Of a DNA stretch of 62,831 nt, positions 1 to 8,768 are shown one piece after another. The DNA is taken from the NCBI GenBank assembly GCA_030425685.1, contig JAUIAD010000023.1:1-62831 (forward strand). Reading direction: 5' to 3'. The notes beneath the pieces were generated by a model, which saw only the letters and a program-made list of their open reading frames with translations, made no database searches and was not told where the DNA came from. Origin of the DNA: Gammaproteobacteria bacterium (GTDB lineage: Bacteria; Pseudomonadota; Gammaproteobacteria; Coxiellales; Coxiellaceae). Each line of letters opens with the position of its first letter. Position 1 is the first letter of the stretch. The position numbers and the translations under genes are program-made.

Positions 1-262
1 ATGCCATTGAAAACTGCATCAGGCCTTTTGCTGTGGGGAGAAAAGGATGGTTGTTTATGGGTTCACCCAAGGGGGCTCGTGCTGGTGTTATTTTTTATAG
101 CCTAATACAAACCTGTAAGGCCAATAACATCAACCCAGAAAACTACTTTAACCATATGCTAAACCGTATCCGCGACTGCAAAACAAGCGATGAATACAGG
201 GCTCTTTTACCTTTTAACACATCTCTTGAAAAAATGAATAAATAATCAACTAGAACGCTTAC
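1..262 (+). mobile_element. IS66-family element, right end (cut by window edge)
   Basis: The window opens inside an IS66-type insertion sequence. It contains the transposase C-terminus and, just after the stop codon, the sequence CGCTTAC at 256-262. That is the reverse complement of the GTAAGCG that typically starts IS66-family terminal inverted repeats, so I place the right tip at 262. Directly after it the reading frame of a DUF4440-like protein begins without a start codon, which is what an insertion into that gene would give. The left end and any target duplication partner lie outside the window. Confidence 0.7.
3..245 (+). CDS. IS66-family transposase, C-terminal fragment
   Basis: The open frame runs in from the window edge with no start and ends with TAA at 243-245 (about 80 residues). 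The sequence shows the conserved C-terminal IS66 features: AIENCIRPFAVGRKGW near the edge, then GSPKGARAG and a small YSLIQTCKANN segment, ending with LLPF. In IS66 transposases this is the end of the DDE catalytic domain plus the IS66_C tail. It would act in transposition of its own element. Identity of the family is confident. Whether the full-length gene is intact cannot be seen here. Confidence 0.85.
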   Translation, partial: AIENCIRPFAVGRKGWLFMGSPKGARAGVIFYSLIQTCKANNINPENYFNHMLNRIRDCKTSDEYRALLPFNTSLEKMNK

Positions 263-499
263 TTTTCAAAGGCCGACTTGATGGTTTATGCACAGGAGCA
301 AAAATTTAATCAAAGTTCCATTGTGATTGAAAGCTTTCAAATAACAAGCCTAGCCGATCATATTGTCTTAGCTACCTATAACGCTGTGAAGACAATAGAG
401 TTAACTGATAAGACTATATCCTCTCATCGTAGCTCTATTTGGCAATTTGATATTGACCAGCAGTGGAGAATACGATTTCATCAGGGCACTTTATGCTAA
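263..499 (+). pseudogene. DUF4440/NTF2-like protein, 3' remnant broken by IS66
   Basis: About 78 residues are open from the IS66 tip to a TAG/TAA-type stop at 497-499. The C-terminal pattern RSSIWQF...WRIRFHQGT matches the end of DUF4440 (SnoaL/NTF2-like fold) proteins, which are normally about 120 residues, so roughly the first 45 are missing. A TTG-ATG pair at 278-283 could start translation but has no good ribosome-binding site. I read it as a remnant left by the insertion. The biochemical role of the family member is unknown. Confidence 0.6.
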
Positions 500-609
500 A
501 TCATGTAAAAGTATATCTATCAGCAGTAGCACCGGGGTAGCACGGTAAACTTTCCCGTCAATCCAGGAGGGGTAAGTCGACGTCATCTTATTGAATATAA
601 GAGTTAATT

Positions 610-686
610 TGGTGGGCCCACAAGGACTTGAACCTTGGACCAAAGGATTATGAGTCCTCTGCTCTAACCAACTGAGCTATGGGCCC
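610..686 (-). tRNA. tRNA-Ile2 (CAU anticodon, lysidine type), CCA encoded
   Basis: On the minus strand a full cloverleaf can be drawn: acceptor GGGCCCA/TGGGCCC, D-arm AGCTCAGTTGGTTAGAGC, anticodon loop CTCATAA with CAT anticodon, T-arm with GGTTCAAGTCC, and encoded CCA at 610-612. CAU tRNAs can be Met or Ile2. The acceptor has C4-G69 and C5-G68, the pairs used by TilS to recognise tRNA-Ile2, and the gene lies just downstream of rpoD, as ileX does in E. coli. I therefore prefer Ile2. Elongator Met is the alternative. Confidence 0.85.
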
Positions 687-783
687 GTGAAGAGGTGTAT
701 ATAATACCATTACTTTTTCGAAATAACAGGCTTTTCGATGTTTGATGGCTGATTTGATTTTTGTGTCTAAAATATGTTGAGTT

Positions 784-813
784 GTAACGGGCACAGCTTG
801 GTGTGCCCGTTAC
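784..813 (-). terminator. hairpin downstream of rpoD
   Basis: A perfect 12-bp inverted repeat (GTAACGGGCACA with TGTGCCCGTTAC, 6-nt loop) lies 16 bases past the rpoD stop. No T-run follows on the minus strand, so it may be a weak terminator or an RNA 3'-end stabiliser. Its core resembles the dispersed GGGCACAGCATGCTG palindromes found elsewhere in the window. Confidence 0.5.
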
Positions 814-829
814 GTAGGTGCGTTTTGTT

Positions 830-2734
830 TTACGTTTCGTCTGTTTCAATAAATGTGTTTAATTTTTCAGCTCTGCTGGGGTGGCGTAGCTTGCGTAAGG
901 CTTTGGCTTCAATTTGTCGAATACGTTCACGTGTTACGTCAAATTGTTTGCCGACTTCTTCCAGGGTGTGATCGGTATTCATATCGATGCCGAAACGCAT
1001 GCGTAGCACTTTGGCTTCACGTGGCGTTAGGGAAGAAAGCACATCTTTCATTGCTTCGCTTAAGCCGGAGGAGGTGGCAAAGTCGATGGGTGAAACCATG
1101 TTAGTGTCTTCGATAAAGTCACCTAAGTTAGAGTCTTCATCCTCACCAATCGGTGTTTCCATAGAAATAGGCTCTTTAGCAATTTTAAGTACTTTACGAA
1201 TCTTTTCTTCTGGCATTTCCATTTGCTGGCCAAGTTCTTCTGGTGTTGGTTCTTGCCCTGTTTCTTGTAGAATTTGCCGTGTGATGCGGTTTAGTTTGTT
1301 AATGGTTTCAATCATGTGCACAGGAATACGAATCGTTCTTGCTTGGTCAGCAATCGAGCGTGTAATCGCTTGTCGTATCCACCAGGTTGCGTAGGTTGAA
1401 AATTTGTAACCACGGCGATATTCGAATTTATCAACAGCTTTCATTAGGCCGATATTACCTTCCTGAATAAGGTCGAGGAATTGTAAACCGCGGTTGGTAT
1501 ATTTTTTCGCGATAGAAATTACTAGTCGTAAGTTCGCTTCGATCATTTCCTTTTTCGCACGGCGTGATTTTGCCTCACCAATGGCGACGCGGCGATTAAT
1601 TTCTTTAATCTCGTGAATGCTTAAATTATATTCTTCTTCAATTTGCGCCAGTTTCTTTTGGGCGCGAATAATTTCTTTGCGGTAAGGTTCTAAGCGTGCT
1701 GAGCAATCAGGGTTTTCTTTCTTAAAGTCATCTAGCCAGTTGAGGTTTGTTTCATTGTCCGGGAAGGAGGCAATGAAAGTTTTACGTGGTGCTTTAGCTT
1801 TGTTTAAGCAGTATCTAATAATAATTCTTTCTTGTTCACGGGCGGCATTTAATAATCTGCGTAGACGGCGCGGTTGTTGGATAAACTGCTTGATGGATAG
1901 CTTACAGTTAGAGTAATGGTCAGCTAGGTTCTTTTGGTGTTTGGCAGTTGTTTTGTGTTTTTTACCATAGCGTTTAATCGCGTTGATATAGCGCGATAAA
2001 AGTTTTTTAAGTTCTTTGATGTATTTATTGGTGAGGACAGGGTCAGGTCCGGTGTCAGCAAAATCGCTATCACTATCGCTGTCACTATTATTGCTGCCAT
2101 CACTTTGCTCATCTTTTTTGTCAGAGGCTTCTTCTACTTTTTCTACTTTTGGAACTGCGGGCTTAGGCTCGCTTTCTTCGTCATAAAAGCCAGTGATAAG
2201 GTCGTTTAAACGGCCTTCATTCTCAATGATGTTTTCGTACTCAGTAATGAGTCCTTCCACTAGTTCAGGGTATTGAACAAGGGCACTCATCACTTGTCGA
2301 ACACCTTCTTCGATGCGTTTTGCAATAACAATTTCGCCTTCGCGTGTTAGTAGCTCTACGCTGCCCATTTCGCGCATGTACATACGAACAGGGTCAGTGG
2401 TGCGTGTTTCTGTTGTTAACACTTCAACAACGTCTTCGTTGATATCTTCTGATTGTTCACTTTCTGCAAGTAAAAGGGCGTCGGCATCGGGCGGTACTTC
2501 AAATACCTTAATGCCCATTTCATTTAGGCGGTCAATAATGCCTTCCATTTGACCAGGTTCGACGTAGTCGTTGGGTAATAGGTTGATAAGGTCTTCATGA
2601 ATAAGGAAGCCTTTGGTTTTTGCCTCTTCTAGAAGGGCGCTAAATCCTAAACGCTGCGTCTCTGTATTGGGGGTGGCGTTTTCGCTTTTCCCTTTTTCAG
2701 GTGATTGATTTTCTGTTGGGGTTGGTTTTGCCAT
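830..2734 (-). CDS. rpoD: RNA polymerase primary sigma factor, sigma-70
   Basis: 634 residues, the usual size for gammaproteobacterial RpoD. It directs core RNA polymerase to housekeeping promoters. In order: an N-terminal region 1.1 (residues about 25-95), region 1.2 with [11 protein letters not shown], a charged non-conserved insert that includes an Asp-Ser run (about residues 215-225), region 2 with [19 protein letters not shown] and [12 protein letters not shown], region 3, and region 4.2 with [19 protein letters not shown]. It is the last protein gene of the rpsU-yqeY-dnaG-rpoD block, with tRNA-Ile2 beyond it. Start is the ATG at 2734. Confidence 0.98.
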   Translation of the reverse strand: MAKPTPTENQSPEKGKSENATPNTETQRLGFSALLEEAKTKGFLIHEDLINLLPNDYVEPGQMEGIIDRLNEMGIKVFEVPPDADALLLAESEQSEDINEDVVEVLTTETRTTDPVRMYMREMGSVELLTREGEIVIAKRIEEGVRQVMSALVQYPELVEGLITEYENIIENEGRLNDLITGFYDEESEPKPAVPKVEKVEEASDKKDEQSDGSNNSDSDSDSDFADTGPDPVLTNKYIKELKKLLSRYINAIKRYGKKHKTTAKHQKNLADHYSNCKLSIKQFIQQPRRLRRLLNAAREQERIIIRYCLNKAKAPRKTFIASFPDNETNLNWLDDFKKENPDCSARLEPYRKEIIRAQKKLAQIEEEYNLSIHEIKEINRRVAIGEAKSRRAKKEMIEANLRLVISIAKKYTNRGLQFLDLIQEGNIGLMKAVDKFEYRRGYKFSTYATWWIRQAITRSIADQARTIRIPVHMIETINKLNRITRQILQETGQEPTPEELGQQMEMPEEKIRKVLKIAKEPISMETPIGEDEDSNLGDFIEDTNMVSPIDFATSSGLSEAMKDVLSSLTPREAKVLRMRFGIDMNTDHTLEEVGKQFDVTRERIRQIEAKALRKLRHPSRAEKLNTFIETDET

Positions 2735-2769
2735 TCTTGTTTACCTGCTGTTAAATAGTGCCCGTAAAG

Positions 2770-2788
2770 ATTAGCTAAAATAGCTAAT
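2770..2788. promoter_or_regulatory. perfect palindrome in the rpoD leader
   Basis: ATTAGCTA-AAA-TAGCTAAT, a perfect 8+3+8 inverted repeat, sits about 36 bases upstream of the rpoD start, in the 177-bp gap after dnaG. It could be an operator, an RNA processing or attenuation hairpin, or chance in AT-rich DNA. No partner protein can be named. Confidence 0.35.
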
Positions 2789-2911
2789 TCTACAGCTAAC
2801 CTATTATTTAATCTACTTTTATTTCTAGCGGTTGAATGGTTTGCCTAATAAGGCGGGTGCGACGTTGTTAATTTTTTACGTCAGCAGGTATTTTTCAGAC
2901 GCGCATACAAT

Positions 2912-4651
2912 TTATATAGGGATTTTATGCTGTTTAGTCAAGAGCTTTTGTAAAAGTTTTTTCTCTTCTTGCGAGAGTTCGGTGGTTTTGGCTTTTTCTA
3001 TCAGTTGTTCGGCCAGCGCATTATCGCTTTGTTCTAGTAAGCGAGCGATGGCACCTTTAAACTCGCTAAGCATTCCTGTTAAAGGAATGGACAGTTCGCG
3101 GGCAGCGAGTTCGCTGATACGCCTTTTTTCATCTTCGTCTTCCCACTGAGTAAGTAATTCGCCGACGGTTTGTTGTGGGTTGGATTTAAGATGTTGTACT
3201 AACGTGATGAGAAGTTTTGTTCCTGGTAGGTCGGTGGAGGTAAGGTTGTCTAGCTCGCTAGCTTCGAGTGCTAGCTTGGGTTCGCACAGCAGTAGGTTGC
3301 AAGCGTGGTAAGCAGGAGAGACTAGGCGGCCAGTTTTTTTGTTTGGCAGTGGCTCTTTGGTAAATGTTGTTTTTGTCGCGAGCTGGTTTAAGTCATTTTT
3401 ATAAACGTGAAGTGTGCTGGCTAGTTCTTCTAGCAAAAGCTCTTTGAACAATCCATTTGGCATGGTGTTAAGATGCGTCGCTGCTTGCTTGGCAAAGCTG
3501 GCTTTATTCGCTGGAGAATTTAATGGAATTTCTTCTTTTAGGTGGTCAAAGAAAACCTGATTTAAAGGTAATGCTTTTTCTAGTCGTTGTAAAAAACCTT
3601 GCTGGCCAATTCGTTGTATTAAACTGTCGGGATCGTCCCCTTCTGGAAGAAAGATAAAGCGAATATTAATACCGTCTCGTAAGATCGGTAAACTCATAAT
3701 CAGTGCCTTCCATGCGGCTTGCCGACCTGCATTGTCGCCATCAAAACAGAAAATAATTTCTTGTGTATGACGTAGCAATTTTTGTAAATGGCCGGGGTTG
3801 CTAGCGGTTCCTAATGTGGCTACGGCATTGGTCACTCCTTGCTGTTGTAAGGACACGACATCCATGTAGCCTTCAACAATTAGAATTTGTTCAAGCTTGC
3901 GGTTTTGCTGTAAGGCTTCGTAAAGGCCATAAAGCTCTTTGCTTTTATGGAAGAGCGGTGTTTCAGGCGAGTTCATGTATTTGGGTTGATCATTATTTAG
4001 TACACGTCCGCCAAATGCAATGACTCGCCCGCGTGTATCACGAATGGGGAACATGATGCGGTTGCGAAAGCGGTTAAAGACGCGACCAGAATCTTTTTTT
4101 ACCAGTAGGCCATTATTGAATAAGCGTTGTTTTTCTTGCTCGTTGGTAGCAAGGGTATCTGTTAAATCATCCCAGCTATCTGTTGCGTAGCCGATGGCAA
4201 AGCGCTTGGCGGTATGGCCGCTAAGGCCTCTTGATTTTAAGTAATTGATTGCGTTAGGGGCTTTACGTAAGTTTTGCTGATAATACTGGCTAATTTTTTC
4301 TAACAGAGTGTAGTCTTCTAGATGTGATGACTGTATGTCGTGTGAGCTACTTTTACTTTTTGGTACTTCCAGTCCATGCTTTGCTGCTAGTTCTTCAACG
4401 GCATCTAAAAAATCCATGCGGTCGTAGGCAATAAGAAAGCTAATCGCATTGCCGTTCGCGCCGCAGCCAAAGCAGTGGTAGAACTGTTTTATTTCGCTTA
4501 CTGTAAAGGAGGGCGATTTTTCATTGTGGAAAGGGCATAAGCCTTGGTAGTTTTGGCCGCGTTTGGTTAGTTTTACGCGTGCTTGTATAAGCTCAACAAT
4601 GTCGGTGCGTGCGATTAGGTCTTGTAGAAATGACTGTGGGATTCGATTCAT
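2912..4651 (-). CDS. dnaG: DNA primase
   Basis: 579 residues, typical for DnaG. It synthesises the RNA primers for replication and interacts with DnaB helicase. The N-terminal CHC2 zinc finger is visible (CPFHNEKSPSF...YHCFGCGANG, about residues 40-65). Next come the catalytic core with the TOPRIM motif VEGYMDVV near residues 260-267 and its acidic FCFDGDNAGR motif near 305, then a C-terminal helicase-interaction region. Start is the ATG at 4651, giving MNRIPQSFLQDL. A dispersed repeat copy lies in the gap between this gene and yqeY. Confidence 0.98.
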   Translation of the reverse strand: MNRIPQSFLQDLIARTDIVELIQARVKLTKRGQNYQGLCPFHNEKSPSFTVSEIKQFYHCFGCGANGNAISFLIAYDRMDFLDAVEELAAKHGLEVPKSKSSSHDIQSSHLEDYTLLEKISQYYQQNLRKAPNAINYLKSRGLSGHTAKRFAIGYATDSWDDLTDTLATNEQEKQRLFNNGLLVKKDSGRVFNRFRNRIMFPIRDTRGRVIAFGGRVLNNDQPKYMNSPETPLFHKSKELYGLYEALQQNRKLEQILIVEGYMDVVSLQQQGVTNAVATLGTASNPGHLQKLLRHTQEIIFCFDGDNAGRQAAWKALIMSLPILRDGINIRFIFLPEGDDPDSLIQRIGQQGFLQRLEKALPLNQVFFDHLKEEIPLNSPANKASFAKQAATHLNTMPNGLFKELLLEELASTLHVYKNDLNQLATKTTFTKEPLPNKKTGRLVSPAYHACNLLLCEPKLALEASELDNLTSTDLPGTKLLITLVQHLKSNPQQTVGELLTQWEDEDEKRRISELAARELSIPLTGMLSEFKGAIARLLEQSDNALAEQLIEKAKTTELSQEEKKLLQKLLTKQHKIPI

Positions 4652-4744
4652 AGCGTATGATAGATTGAATGTTGTAATGGCGTCAAACAGGTGATAATAA
4701 AATCTGTAAGTCTTATGCGCTGTATTATTAAGATGTAGTATATC

Positions 4745-4793
4745 AGCCTATGGAATCGTGCGGGGCATAAAGTCATATATCCTGAGCTGCTAA
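4745..4793 (+). repeat. dispersed repeat, copy 1 (CCTATGG...CATAAAGTCATAT...CTGAGC)
   Basis: This 49-bp stretch between dnaG and yqeY shares the words AGCCTATGGAATCG, GGGCATAAAGTCATAT and CTGAGCTG with the tandem pair at 35716-35867. It is non-coding and probably a genome-wide intergenic repeat. Its function is unknown. Confidence 0.6.
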
Positions 4794-4846
4794 GTTAAGT
4801 TTTGGTGAGGTCGATGTGGGCGCGTGTCTTATTGCGCCCTTGTGCT

Positions 4847-5296
4847 TTATGCTAAGCGCGCGCGAACTTTAGCGCTAACGCTGCCCATGTCGGCGCGGCC
4901 TTGCAGTTCGTTTTTCAGAATAGCCATAACACCACCCATGTCTTTCATGGATTCGGCCCCTTGGCTAGCGATGGTTTTTTCGATTAAAGCATCGATATCG
5001 GCGTCGCTCATGGCTTCTGGCATGTAGACTTCAAGAATAGCAATTTCAGCATTTTCTTTGGCGGCAAGCTCAGGCCGTTGACCGGCTTCGTATTGCTTGG
5101 CCGATTCGCGGCGTTGTTTAATCATTTTTTCGACAACTGCCAGTACGCCAGTATCATCGAGCGTGATTTTATCATCGATTTCGCGTTGTTTGACAGCGGC
5201 TTGCAGTAAGCGAATGGTGCCAAGGCGCTCTTTTTCTTTGGCGCGCATGGCACTGATCATATCTTTTTGTATGCGTTGTTTGAGATCTTCAGACAC
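4847..5296 (-). CDS. GatB/YqeY-domain protein
   Basis: 149 residues matching the YqeY family throughout: MSEDLKQRIQKDMISAMRAKEKERLGTIRLL at the N-terminus (first part quoted in pieces: LKQRIQKDM, AMRAKEK, RLGTIRLL), the YMPEAMSDADI segment near residue 95 and the closing VSAKVRARL. YqeY resembles the tail domain of the GatB amidotransferase subunit and may bind tRNA, but its cellular role is not settled. It lies between rpsU (30 bp upstream) and dnaG on the same strand, a common arrangement in gammaproteobacteria, so co-transcription is likely. Confidence 0.93.
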   Translation of the reverse strand: MSEDLKQRIQKDMISAMRAKEKERLGTIRLLQAAVKQREIDDKITLDDTGVLAVVEKMIKQRRESAKQYEAGQRPELAAKENAEIAILEVYMPEAMSDADIDALIEKTIASQGAESMKDMGGVMAILKNELQGRADMGSVSAKVRARLA

Positions 5297-5326
5297 AAGG
5301 GTATCCCTTTAAGAAGACGCTGCCGA

Positions 5327-5551
5327 TTAGTAGCGTGTTTTTTCTCGTTCTAGTGCTTCTCTTTCTTTTTGCAATTTCTTAGCATAGCGCTTGATTGCAG
5401 CAGCACGTTTACGTTTACGCTTTGTTGTCGGTTTTTCGTAATATTCAATTTGACGAAGTTTAGTCGGGATGCCGGCTTTTTCACAAGCACGTTTGAACCG
5501 ACGCAATGAGGCGTCAAATGAGTGATTGTCATGAACTTCTACTGTAGGCAT
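5327..5551 (-). CDS. rpsU: 30S ribosomal protein bS21
   Basis: 74 residues, slightly longer than the 71 of E. coli. It is very basic, with the family pattern [16 protein letters not shown] near residues 12-27 and a lysine/arginine-rich tail ([17 protein letters not shown]). bS21 sits near the anti-Shine-Dalgarno end of 16S rRNA and helps initiation. It leads the rpsU-yqeY-dnaG-rpoD block. An AGGAAGGTG ribosome-binding site lies upstream of the ATG at 5551. Confidence 0.97.
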   Translation of the reverse strand: MPTVEVHDNHSFDASLRRFKRACEKAGIPTKLRQIEYYEKPTTKRKRKRAAAIKRYAKKLQKEREALEREKTRY

Positions 5552-5620
5552 GGAAAAAATTCACCTTCCTCTATTTATAAGTTGTTGTAAAAACGGCCAT
5601 TTGGCAGCTACAAGGGCACA

Positions 5621-5649
5621 ATCTTAATGGGTTTAGGTTAAGAATGCAA
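5621..5649 (-). promoter_or_regulatory. candidate sigma-70 promoter for the rpsU block
   Basis: On the minus strand TTGCAT (5649-5644) and TAAGAT (5626-5621) are separated by exactly 17 bases, about 70 bases upstream of the rpsU start. Each hexamer matches consensus at about four positions. Read by eye only. Confidence 0.4.
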
Positions 5650-5654
5650 CTATG

Positions 5655-6899
5655 TTATGCGCTTTTCTTATCTTCAACCATGACAGCTAGTCGCTTGATT
5701 GTCAATCCCTGTACAATTATAGCAAATGCAACGATGGCGTAGGTCATTGTCAGGATAACATTGCGATAGGGTGAGGCCGGTATCGCTAAAGAGAGGGCAA
5801 CGGCCAATCCGCCGCGTAATCCACCCCAAGTGAGGATGCTGATCATATAAGGACCATGATCACGCTTAAATCGGAGGAATTTCATCGGTACGGCAACGGT
5901 AACTAGCCGAATAATAAGGGCAAAGGGTATCGCCAGGGCAGCGGCAAGGTATTCAATGCCTTTGGCGTGTAAGACTAGCATTTCGAGCCCTATTAATAAG
6001 AAGAGTATGGCATTTAGGATTTCATCAATAAGTTCCCAAAATATTTCCAATGTGTTGGTCAGAGAGCGGTTTTTTGATTTTCGCAGTTCGTGGCCAATAT
6101 AAATACCCGAGACAACCATGGCTAACGGACCGGATATATCTAGCCAAAGTGCAAAACTGTAGCCTCCACTGACGGCACCAAGGGTGAGTAATAGGGCGAT
6201 TTTGTGGTCTTTTACTTTTTTAATGAGGTAATTGGTGAGCAGTCCAAGTAGTAGTCCATAAGCCAGCCCGCCGATGGCCTGTTTAAGAAAGAGGATGCTA
6301 ACATTGCCAAAGGTGATTTGTGCGTGGTTAAAGGCTAGTTCATAAAATGTGGTAAATAAAACAATGCCAACACCATCATTAAAGAGGGATTCTCCTGCAA
6401 CGCAAACTTCAAGTCTTTTTGGTGCGCCAAGCTCTTTGAAGGTCGCTAAAACAGCAATGGGATCGGTGGGTGAAATTAAAGCGCCAAACAATAAGCAGTA
6501 TAACAGTGGGACTTTTAGCCCAAGAAACGGTAGTAAGTAGTAACTTAAGAAGCCAATCAATAAAGTTGAGGCAATGGTGCTAACTGTGGCAAGGGTACCA
6601 ATTTCCCACATTTGTGCTTTTAGCGCTCTAAGGTCAATGGTGAGAGCACCGGCGAATAAAAGAAAACCTAGCATCCCTTTTAATAGAAGGTCATGAAAAT
6701 TGGTACGGCTAATCATGTGTGTGGTTCGTTCAGATATTTCGGTAAAGCCGAGGTGCTGTAAAATAATAATAATAAGTGATAAGCCCATGGCGCCAACCAT
6801 AATGGCAATGGTGGTTTGCATATGCACAAAGCGATGATTGAGGTAACCAATAATAACCGCTACGGTGATAACAAGAGAGCTTAGTGTATAGATATCCAT
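5655..6899 (-). CDS. CPA1-family Na+/H+ (cation/proton) antiporter, NhaP-like
   Basis: 414 residues, almost entirely hydrophobic helices (about 12 membrane segments). It exchanges cytoplasmic Na+ or K+ for protons. The family signatures ALISPTDPIAVLATF (near residue 140) and AGESLFNDGVGIVLF (near 168) carry the acidic residues of the ion site. The C-terminal TWGGLRGGLAVALSLAIP is also typical. There is no cytoplasmic nucleotide-binding tail, unlike longer NhaP2 or RosB proteins. It is divergent from the gene at 7019. Ion specificity cannot be told from sequence. Confidence 0.92.
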   Translation of the reverse strand: MDIYTLSSLVITVAVIIGYLNHRFVHMQTTIAIMVGAMGLSLIIIILQHLGFTEISERTTHMISRTNFHDLLLKGMLGFLLFAGALTIDLRALKAQMWEIGTLATVSTIASTLLIGFLSYYLLPFLGLKVPLLYCLLFGALISPTDPIAVLATFKELGAPKRLEVCVAGESLFNDGVGIVLFTTFYELAFNHAQITFGNVSILFLKQAIGGLAYGLLLGLLTNYLIKKVKDHKIALLLTLGAVSGGYSFALWLDISGPLAMVVSGIYIGHELRKSKNRSLTNTLEIFWELIDEILNAILFLLIGLEMLVLHAKGIEYLAAALAIPFALIIRLVTVAVPMKFLRFKRDHGPYMISILTWGGLRGGLAVALSLAIPASPYRNVILTMTYAIVAFAIIVQGLTIKRLAVMVEDKKSA

Positions 6900-6929
6900 A
6901 TTGAGGATGAGTTTATCATTAATTACTTA

Positions 6930-6952
6930 AAGTACGAAACTCCTGCTATAAT
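6930..6952 (+). promoter_or_regulatory. repeat core fused to an extended -10 promoter
   Basis: AAAGTACGAAACTCCTG (6930-6946) differs by one base from the core of the dispersed repeat that also flanks the mobile segment. It runs straight into TATAAT at 6947-6952, giving an extended -10 (TGCTATAAT). This is the best promoter candidate for the small membrane protein at 7019. The -35 is poor. Confidence 0.4.
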
Positions 6953-7018
6953 GAGCTAACCTGTTGTTTTAAACATGTTGGGTTCTTTTTGGGTGAAATT
7001 TTTGCAAAGGAGAATGCG

Positions 7019-7306
7019 ATGTCAGATGATGTTAAACGCCTTGGAGTTTGTTCCTTTGGTTTTGCTTTGGGTATTACCTGGGCGATTGGTATTTTATTAA
7101 TGGGATGGGTTAGTTGGTGGTCGCATGGTTGGGCTGCTGATATGGTGAAAGTAGTTTCTTCTGTTTACATTGGTTACAAGGCTGGCTTTTGGGGTGGCAT
7201 CATTGGCGCAATTTGGGCTTTTGTAGATTGGTTTATTGGTGGTGTTATTATCGCCTGGTTCTACAACATGTGTACTGGATGTTGCAGATCTAAATGTAAA
7301 AGTTAG
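7019..7306 (+). CDS. small two-helix membrane protein, holin-annotated family
   Basis: 95 residues, chosen from the ATG at 7019 because AAGGAG sits eight bases upstream. Two hydrophobic segments are clear: about residues 11-32 (FGFALGITWAIGILLMGW) and 57-82 (WGGIIGAIWAFVDWFIGGVI). Two short cysteine groups (CTGCC and SKCKS) close the protein. Similar short gammaproteobacterial proteins are often labelled 'bacteriophage holin', but no phage genes are nearby and I do not infer lysis. Its place between two Na+/H+ antiporters may be accidental. A strong terminator follows. Confidence 0.75.
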   Translation: MSDDVKRLGVCSFGFALGITWAIGILLMGWVSWWSHGWAADMVKVVSSVYIGYKAGFWGGIIGAIWAFVDWFIGGVIIAWFYNMCTGCCRSKCKS

Positions 7307-7313
7307 TTGTCTC

Positions 7314-7359
7314 TTTTTTTACAGAGCCGTGCTGGTGCGTGCGGCTCTGTAAGTTTTTT
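7314..7359 (+). terminator. Rho-independent terminator, probably bidirectional
   Basis: ACAGAGCCG and CGGCTCTGT form a perfect 9-bp stem (7321-7329 with 7342-7350, 12-nt loop). T-rich runs lie on both sides: a seven-T run before the stem and TTTTTT at 7354-7359 after it. It separates the small membrane protein gene from nhaA. Confidence 0.85.
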
Positions 7360-7376
7360 ATAGTGAGGGATTGCTA

Positions 7377-8591
7377 TTGCCCTTTAAAGCGTTACGAGAA
7401 TTTATTCAGTTGGAAACGAGCGGCGGTATTATACTGCTAGCGACGGCGCTATTGGCCATTATTTTTGCCAATACGCCCTTAAGATTTTTCTACGAAGCGC
7501 TGTTCGATCTTCCTGTTCATATCTCAATTGGCTATTTGGAGATTTCTAAGCCGTTATTATTGTGGGTCAATGATGGCTTAATGACCATTTTCTTTTTATT
7601 GGTTGGTTTGGAAATTAAAAGGGAGATGATGGATGGTGAGCTAAATAGTTTAGCTAAAGCCGCGTTGCCTGGCTTGGCGGCTGTCGGTGGCATGGTTGTA
7701 CCTGCACTTATTTTTATACTGTTGAACTGGGGTGATCCGGTGTCATTGCGGGGGTGGGCGATTCCTACGGCAACGGATATTGCTTTCTCACTGGGCATAT
7801 TGGCTCTGTTGGGTTCACGGATTCCTGTTTCTTTAAAAGTGTTTCTTACGGCATTGGCTATTTTTGATGATATTGGCGCCATTGTTATTATCGCTATTTT
7901 TTACACAAAAGATATTTCTCTAATATTGTTAGTGGTTGCGGCTGGCTTTACCTTTTTGTTGTTTGTGATGAACAGAATGCAAGTGACCAAGGCGGCTCCT
8001 TATGTGTTAGTAGGAATTGCCTTGTGGCTGACGGTTTTGAAGTCTGGAGTGCATGCGACTTTAGCAGGTATAGTTATCGCTTTTTGCATTCCCATGCATG
8101 ATCCGAAGAAACCAGGTGAGTCGCCTTTAAGAAAGTTAGAGCACAAGCTTCACCCTTGGGTAGCGTTTGGAGTGTTACCTTTGTTTGCATTTGCCAATGC
8201 GGGGGTGCAGTTTTCAGATCTGGGTGCTGAAAAGTTATTTAGTCCCATTACGATTGGTATTGCTGCGGGATTATTCTTTGGTAAGCAAATTGGCATTTGG
8301 TTAGCATCGTGGCTAGGGGTTCGATTTAAAATTGGCCGTGTACCAAGAGGTGTTAACTTGGTTGGTTTATATGGTGTCAGCCTAATTGCCGGTGTTGGTT
8401 TTACGATGAGTTTATTTATTGGAAGTTTAGCCTATGGTCGCCTAGGTGAATCATATGCTGAAATGGTCCGTTTTGGCGTAATCGTTGGTTCGTTATTTTC
8501 AGGTGTTATTGGCTATCTAGTGTTAAATAAGGCCTACCCCTCGTCTGTCCCGCTTAAAAATCCCAAAAGATCCCAAAAGAAAATAAATTAG
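7377..8591 (+). CDS. nhaA: Na+/H+ antiporter NhaA
   Basis: About 404 residues of polytopic inner-membrane protein exchanging two H+ for one Na+. The Asp pair that binds the ions is present in LTALAIFDDIGAIVIIAIFY (about residues 155-174), as is PTATDIAFSLGIL with the conserved Asp about 30 residues earlier. I prefer the TTG at 7377, since GAGG at 7365-7368 is eight bases away and the protein then begins MPFKALREF as in relatives; a TTG at 7371 is also in frame. The C-terminus ends in a lysine-rich tail with a 12-bp duplication in its DNA. Confidence 0.95.
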   Translation: MPFKALREFIQLETSGGIILLATALLAIIFANTPLRFFYEALFDLPVHISIGYLEISKPLLLWVNDGLMTIFFLLVGLEIKREMMDGELNSLAKAALPGLAAVGGMVVPALIFILLNWGDPVSLRGWAIPTATDIAFSLGILALLGSRIPVSLKVFLTALAIFDDIGAIVIIAIFYTKDISLILLVVAAGFTFLLFVMNRMQVTKAAPYVLVGIALWLTVLKSGVHATLAGIVIAFCIPMHDPKKPGESPLRKLEHKLHPWVAFGVLPLFAFANAGVQFSDLGAEKLFSPITIGIAAGLFFGKQIGIWLASWLGVRFKIGRVPRGVNLVGLYGVSLIAGVGFTMSLFIGSLAYGRLGESYAEMVRFGVIVGSLFSGVIGYLVLNKAYPSSVPLKNPKRSQKKIN

Positions 8592-8593
8592 GA

Positions 8594-8613
8594 GTTTCGC
8601 ACTTGTGCGAAAC
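8594..8613. repeat. GTTTCGCAC-TT-GTGCGAAAC hairpin
   Basis: A perfect 9-bp inverted repeat two bases after the nhaA stop, with no T-run. It is built from the same GTGCGAAACTCC core as the arms of the mobile segment 100 bp further on. It may serve as the 3' end of the nhaA transcript. Confidence 0.55.
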
Positions 8614-8703
8614 AAAACAAATCTCGCTGGGGATTTTCAAGGGGGGAATCCCGGTTCTCACCTTGAATCGCACCCTAACGGGCGCAGGCCGTCTATGCGA
8701 GCT

Positions 8704-8768
8704 AGTCTCGCACAGGCGAAATATAACCAGGAAGCAGGTTTGAACTGAAAGTGCGAAACTCCTGTAAA
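8704..8768 (+). repeat. left inverted-repeat arm of the mobile segment
   Basis: Starts AGTCTCGCACAGGCGAAAT, includes ACCAGGAAGCAGGTTTG and ends ACTGAAAGTGCGAAACTCC plus TGTA. It matches the reverse complement of 15164-15229 with about seven mismatches and no gap. Just outside it is a TGCGAG/CTCGCA hairpin. Confidence 0.85.

Noticed and set aside
7019..7306. Prophage holin
   Set aside because: No endolysin or other phage gene nearby; two-helix small proteins of this type occur as stand-alone chromosomal genes.
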